Below are positions 58,741 through 64,000 of a stretch of DNA of 64,000 bases, piece after piece (position 1 is the stretch's first letter; each line of letters begins with the position of its first letter). Under the pieces are notes generated by a model. It was given only the letters and a program-made list of their open reading frames with translations, did not search any database and was not told the origin of the DNA. The stretch is from Nipponacmea schrenckii (taxonomy: Eukaryota; Mollusca; Gastropoda; Lottiidae), in assembly GCA_030562195.1 (NCBI GenBank), contig JAUJPP010000011.1, positions 4,712,001 to 4,776,000 on the forward strand, written 5' to 3'. The position numbers and the translations under genes are program-made.

Positions 58741-58825
58741 GCGGCCATCTTGAAATCTATTAAGTGGAGTTATTTCCCTTGTATAAAATATAACGAGATC
58801 GTATATGTAATTACGTGAAAGTTTA

Positions 58826-59139
58826 AATGAAATGAATGAAGTTTTACGTGCTACTCTTCTGCATCTTATGGGCTAATGAGGACGAGCATCACCATGTAGT
58901 GTGCAATGAGGGAAATTCTGCAAGACAGGAGCATAAGCCCACTCTTTTAGCGATTGCCAACTGTCGAGGGATCTTTAATGTGCACAGCCTGTAGCACACT
59001 GGGCCTCGGTTTATTGTCCCATCCGAACCAGTGATCAGGGTACCGTTGTCGGGATTGAACCCTGGACATTCAGGCTAGCGAGCAAGAATCTGTATCTAAC
59101 CCTAGCAAGTATCTTACTAACTAAGCCACCGCGACTCCC
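58826..59139 (-). mobile_element. Full-length tRNA-derived SINE
   Basis: Read on the minus strand from 59139: head GGGAGTCGCGGTGGC, A box TGGCTTAGTTAGTAAG (59128-59113), B box GGGTTCAATCCC (59062-59051), a body with GGATGGGACAATAAACCGAG and CATTAAAGATCCCTCGACAG, then the tail GCACGTAAAACTTCATTC and CATTTCATTT. The internal RNA polymerase III promoter boxes and the ATTTC-type tail define a SINE. It is the reference copy for at least ten fragments in this window. Confidence 0.88.
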
Positions 59140-59261
59140 TTTGAACGTTGAAATGTGTCTTTGTAACTTCTCTAACCAATCACTTACAGTGTGATCAAAT
59201 ATAACAACCCACTATTTAATGATGGCTTTCAAAATAAATGTCAATATCAAATAAAAGTGAA

Positions 59262-59312
59262 ATAAAATGAATGCAGTTTTACTTCCAACTCTTCTGCACC
59301 TTATTATCTAAT
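59262..59312 (-). mobile_element. SINE 3'-tail fragment
   Basis: Diverged tail: AAATGAATGCAGTTTTACTT then CTCTTCTGCACCTTATTATC. Confidence 0.5.
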
Positions 59313-60289
59313 AAATATGGCACATTTTAAATCGAACTATCCGCCACCCAATAATAAAAAAAAACCTTTTTGTGAAGCTACTGTATCAAACAAGGTAGTA
59401 TCAAGATAATCATCCAAGATAAGTTTTCCATTGAAGTTGGATTAGTATAAATATTGTACCCATGACCTAACCTCTGTGTACACTAAGGGGTCGGGGGACA
59501 CTTTCGTGTGTAGACTAAGGGAACAACGTCGTGTGCAGTCTGAGGGGTAAGGGACAAGATCGTGTGCAGTCCGAGGTGTCAGAAACACTGTCGTGTGCAG
59601 CCTGAGGTTTTAATCTGAGGTAGTACCACGATATGGATAACGGCCACTGGAATGACGGGAAAGAGTTGTTATTTCCAAGAAGAATTTACGTAAATTCGTC
59701 TGTGTTTGTTTAATATTTGCGCGGAAGAAAGTATTCTAGCTATTATTTCCCACTTTTTGTCTTTAATTATTACCTAATATGTCTGATGTTTTCTTTGTAA
59801 TTATTTTCTTCTTATTTTCCACTTTGTAGAATAGTTCTTCGTTTATCTCTAGGCCAGCTTCACATCGCGGTCACATCTCTAAACTTCAACCTTATTCCTT
59901 TCCTTTTAACAATTCTCTAGATGTTAGTCGAGATTAAGAGAATTTGCTGAAATGGAGGTTTGCTCCTCGACTGATTCAAATTTATCTGGACAGTGTTTTG
60001 TACCTGGAGTGATCTGACGAAATTTCTATGCATCTTCTGTTCTTAGTCGTCAGATTTGAACCAATCAATGAATTGTTCCATAAGATATAATGAGGGATAT
60101 GGGGATATTCAAAAATAGTCAAAATACCCAAAAGAAAAGAAGAATGGGGCGTTCTCGAAAAATGACAATCATTTAAATATAATGTTTTGGTCCAACTAGA
60201 GTTATGTCCCTTCCTTCTGGCACACAGGCGTCATAGGCTACCTTATCTAATCGTACGATTCATTAGTTCCTCACTGGTATAGATGAACT
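59313..60289. other. Non-coding stretch with a small degenerate repeat
   Basis: Between about 59470 and 59615 four imperfect copies of a roughly 35-50-bp unit contain TCGTGTGCAGTCTGAGG variants. Otherwise nothing recognised. Confidence 0.5.
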
Positions 60290-60775
60290 GTTCAATTCAA
60301 TTCATTTATTGGCACTATATGGTAATTAGCCATGGTACAACAATGGTACAATATATACATTTAATACGCTATAGCGAAATTGCGTATCTAAATATCTATT
60401 ATCACAATATTTCCAGCTATTCTCGTGTACGTCTATAATGACATAGTTCGTACAAAATAACGGTTATCACACTGGACTTAAAACGAGTAAATACATGAAA
60501 TTTATCCAGTGCAATCTTTCTGTACAAAACAATATAAATCGTTTGTACAACTCCGTATTAAACTAGACATAAATGAAATAGATTAACAAAATTTACCCTA
60601 ATACCAATATGGGTTATTGGGCTATAGAACATTTTCAGTGTAAGTCGATAATGACATATAAAATCTGTTCAGCCAGTGCAATCTATTCATACAAAATAAG
60701 GAGAGACAATCTAAATCATTTGTACAACTCCGTATTAAACTAGACATACATGAAATAGAATAACATGACCTGCAG
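60290..60775 (-). mobile_element. Possible LINE 3' end and internal duplication
   Basis: On the minus strand the sequence ends CCAATAAATGAATTGAATTG, a polyadenylation-like signal followed by an AATTG simple tail, as at the 3' end of some LINEs. Within it a segment holding TTTGTACAACTCCGTATTAA and CTAGACATA occurs twice, about 185 bp apart (near 60540 and 60718). No coding part seen. Confidence 0.4.
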
Positions 60776-60929
60776 TTGAACGGAAAATTGTTTACAATAA
60801 TAAAACAGCGTAAATTTGATTTACTATCTAACTATTTCCACCGCATTATAATTATCAAAAAACTATATCTTTTTCACCGGTTTCATTAAAAACTATTACT
60901 AATTAAATTCTTAATGAAGAATGTAATGA

Positions 60930-61090
60930 CATGAAATTAAATGGAGTTTTACATCCTTTTTTTTATGAACTGAATATGTGTAACGTCATTACTGAGTGTA
61001 CAATGAGGTAAAAGTTGTCTTTGCCAAGACTGCAGCATTGTCCTACCCTATTTTCTATAATCAACTGTCAAAGGATCAGGTGTTTAACAT
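60930..61090 (-). mobile_element. SINE 3'-part fragment
   Basis: Tail and part of the body, diverged: ATGGAGTTTTACATCC, GAGTGTACAATGAGG, ATCAACTGTCAAAGGATC. Confidence 0.6.
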
Positions 61091-61938
61091 TGTAGGTAAT
61101 TATTTCTGTACCGGAGGCGTGAAGAGCATCTGTACTAGACTTTCAAACTAAATTAGTCTGAATCCTTACAGACCTTTCTCGCGTCCCTCGCCTCGTACAT
61201 TGATCTATTTCCTCGCCACTTATTGATGAGTTGGTCTTGTCTATCTGTTATTATGGTATATGTTGAAAATAACACATAGATAATATTATATATTGGTATC
61301 AGAATATATTAAAGTTTTATATAATATATTATATAAGTTTTAAGTTTGCTGCACTCTCAACTTTTCGTTCACGAGAAAGAGAGGAATAATACAATAAATC
61401 GAGGAAAAAGGTTGTCCTAGTTTTAAATAATGTTCGACATTTTCCTGTAGCTTATTCTGTATTTTGTGATGGTCTCTTCGCAAGTTATCTCCCATGAAAT
61501 TTGTAGTATGGTCTTTCTGTGTTATTCATTTTCGGGGAAGATGTATTGATGGGTTCGGGCCATACATGGTATTTGACACTTGATACCACTTTTCATTATG
61601 AAATAATTAGTAAGTTATGATTGAAAAAAAGGCTTATAGCTGCAACCGATATTTATATAGTCTTGGATTTCGGGTTTCGTTTTGATTGTGGTTCGTAACT
61701 TAAGCTTATTTATTGCTATTCACCAAATTTTAAAAGTAAGTAATATGTATTAGACCTAAGCTGAAACTAAATTGTCCTGTCAAAAGCTGTCATGTATACG
61801 CAATATGTGACCATTTCTAGGTTAAAAACATAAATGAACAATGACCGACAACATTGAAGCGTAGTAAAGGATCTGGTTTTGGATCTATCAAACTAATTAT
61901 GTGTTAACAGAACTTAATGATTCATGCTCAAAGAATGA

Positions 61939-61945
61939 TATATAA
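61939..61945 (+). promoter_or_regulatory. TATA box of the secreted-protein gene
   Basis: TATATAA lies about 50 bp upstream of the ATG at 61990. This would place transcription start near 61970 and leave a 5' UTR of about 20 nt. Confidence 0.6.
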
Positions 61946-61989
61946 GGTGCCAGAATACGCAAGTATCTATCACGGAAAATCCTTCCACA

Positions 61990-62101
61990 ATGATGTTCAT
62001 TAGAGTAGCTGTTATTTTGGCGACTGTCTGTTTGTCCGGAGCTGTCTATACTCGATGGGGCAGGGACGATTGTCCTGGAAGTTCAGTCCTGGTGTACTCT
62101 G
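61990..62101 (+). CDS. First exon of a secreted short-chain-collagen-C4-like protein
   Basis: Exon 1 runs from ATG 61990 (a second ATG follows at once) to a strong donor, G before GTGAGT, at 62101/62102; 37 codons plus one base. Residues 1-20 form a signal peptide (hydrophobic core VAVILATVCLSGAV). The mature start YTRWGRDDCPGSSVLVYSG matches the N-terminal pattern I know from molluscan secreted proteins annotated as short-chain collagen C4-like (Y-RWG--CP----VYSG). Those are extracellular and often immune- or matrix-associated. No further exon was found before the window ends, so the gene is partial. The signal peptide and donor are firm; the family name is a recognition from a short stretch. 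Confidence 0.65.
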
Positions 62102-62109
62102 GTGAGTAG

Positions 62110-63350
62110 AATTCATTATCTGTTATGCAGAATATCTTAGAATTCAAATCATTGAATAGAATTACTAGTAGAATTCAAATCATTAAATAGAATTACTAGT
62201 AGAATTCAAATCATTGAATAGAATACTAGTAAAATTCAGAACATTGGATTGAATTACTAGTAAAATTCAGAACATTGGATTGAATTACTAGTAAAATTCA
62301 GAACATTGAATAGAATTACTAGTATAATTCAAATCATTAAACAGAATTACTAGTAAAATTCAGAACATTGGATTGAATTAATAGTAAAATTCAAATCATT
62401 GAATAGAATTACTAGTAAAATTCAGACCATTGAATAGAATTACTAGTAGAATTCAAATCATCAAATAGAATTACTAGTAACATTCAGAACATTGTATTGA
62501 ATTAATAGTGAAATTCAAATCATTGAATAGAATTACTAGTAAAATTCAGAACATTGGATTGAATTACTAGTAAAGTAAAATTCAGAACATTGGATTGAAT
62601 TGCTAATAAAATCAGAACATTGGATTGAATTACTAGTAAAATTCAGAACATTGGATAGAATTACTAGTAGAATTCAGAACATTAGATTGAATTACTAGTA
62701 GAATTAAGATCATTAAATATAATTACTAGTAGAATTCAAATCAATGAATAGAATTACTAGTAAAATTCAGAACATTGGATTGAATTACTAGTAAAATTCA
62801 GAACATTGGATTGAATTGCTAATAAAATCAGAACATTGGATTGAATTACTAGTAAAATTCAGAACATTGGATTGAATTACTAGTAAAATTCAGAACATTG
62901 GATAGAATTACTGGAGAAAACAGAACATTAGATTGAATTACTAGTAGAATTCAGATCATTGGATTGAATTGCTAGTAGAATTCAGAACATTGGATTGAAT
63001 TACTAGTAGAATTCAGATCATTGGATTGAATTACTAGTAGAATTCAGAACATAAGATTGTATTACTAGTAGAATTCAGAACATTGGATAAAATTACTAGT
63101 AGAATTCAGAACATAAGATTGAATTACTAGTAGAATTCAGAACATTGGATAGAATTACTAGTAGAATTCAGAACATTGAATTGAATTACTAGTAAAATTC
63201 AGAACATTTGATTGAATTACTAGTAGAATTCAGAACATAAGATTGAATTACTAGTAGAATTCAGAACATTGGATAGAATTACTAGTAAAATTCAGAACAT
63301 TGGATTGAATTACTAGTAAAATTCAGAACATTGGATTGAATTCAGATCAT
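62110..63350. repeat. 31-bp minisatellite, 1.2 kb, in intron 1
   Basis: About 40 copies of a 31-bp unit: GAATTACTAGTARAATTC, AGAACATTGGATT. It begins within about 10 bp of the exon 1 donor of the secreted-protein gene. Variants include ATCATT for ACATTG and occasional insertions. Confidence 0.95.
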
Positions 63351-64000
63351 TTCAGCCTCGAATATTTCGTAAAAAAATTCTAAATTAAAAATCGCTCTAA
63401 ATAGAAATGTATCCATATGCTAAATTTCGTCAAAATCGATCAATCAAAGCGGAAGTTACGTAATTACGTCATTTGAGGCCGAACCGGAAGTTAAAAATTG
63501 TTTTCCTCCAAATGTTGTTAAAATTGGAATCACATCGCCTTTCAACTATTTAAAGATGAGTTGCCTCATTAATTAGAGCCGAAGTAAGCTTACTAATTGA
63601 TTAATTGGAGTTTCTAATGAATAATCCACGTATGCTCTAGTTCAAAAGACCTATGTGGACGTAGAAATGCTTGTGGAATCCATTTGACTCTGATCTGCTT
63701 TGAAACGCTAGATTTAGACTCCCTATTTGTTCACGTGACCAAATGACGTCATATGAATGAAGGCGTCTAAAAATTGATTTTGTATTTTATTATTAGTGGG
63801 TAAAAACTTATTTAGATTAATTCATAATATTTTTTACAAAATGATATTTAAACGTTTTATTGCATTTTGCTAGAGATAAAAAATGGAATACCAAAATGCA
63901 ATTGTTGTTGTGGAAAATATTAAGGAATGTGGACAATAAAAACAGCGTCCGGTTACGTCATGATTTATGTACCGAATTGACAGACCTGATGATCAAAAAA
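63351..64000. other. Remainder of intron 1 to the window edge
   Basis: No exon with supporting splice sites seen. The next exon of the secreted-protein gene presumably lies beyond 64000. Confidence 0.5.

Noticed and set aside
59051..59128. A tRNA gene candidate from A and B boxes
   Set aside because: The boxes belong to the head of a SINE. No cloverleaf can be completed, and the body and tail match other SINE copies.

Overview
The window reads as a metazoan nuclear genome, most likely a lophotrochozoan and probably a mollusc. It is AT-rich, its genes are split by GT-AG introns, and it is packed with minisatellites, fold-back DNA elements and a tRNA-derived SINE. Gene content agrees: an Olig-type bHLH factor, clan-2 cytochromes P450, a calmodulin-like EF-hand protein, and the first exon of what looks like a secreted short-chain-collagen-C4-like protein, a type I associate with molluscs. 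The assignment rests on recalled family features; no search was run.

Layout. An intronless Olig-like bHLH gene lies on the minus strand at 1.4-2.0 kb. About 12 kb of non-coding DNA follows, holding an 18-bp minisatellite, SINE fragments and a TTAA-flanked MITE. Two tandem P450 genes on the plus strand (14.0-17.2 and 19.4-22.5 kb) both rebuild into complete open reading frames with every P450 signature. They differ by one early intron. A 43-bp minisatellite lies just beyond them.

From 38.05 down to 24.95 kb on the minus strand, a calmodulin-like gene can be rebuilt from five exons, the first carrying only the start codon. Its exon sizes match the classic calmodulin gene plan. Its introns hold at least six tandem arrays. 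Four of them form a mirror-image order (86-bp, 38-bp, then 38-bp inverted, 86-bp inverted) between 31.8 and 37.5 kb.

From 38 to 53.6 kb there is little coding signal, but there are several fold-back elements, two Penelope-like terminal remnants and a 2.3-kb, 50-bp-unit array. A probable terminal exon of an unidentified gene ends at 53.86 kb. From 54.7 to 58.4 kb a 28-bp array is inverted on either side of a decayed CR1/L2-type retrotransposon tail. A full-length SINE follows, then a TATA-driven secreted-protein gene whose first intron opens with a 31-bp array and runs off the window.

The genes do not form one pathway. The tandem P450s are an ordinary local duplication, and the other genes look like unrelated neighbours. 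The most distinctive feature is the density and the inverted arrangement of the tandem arrays.
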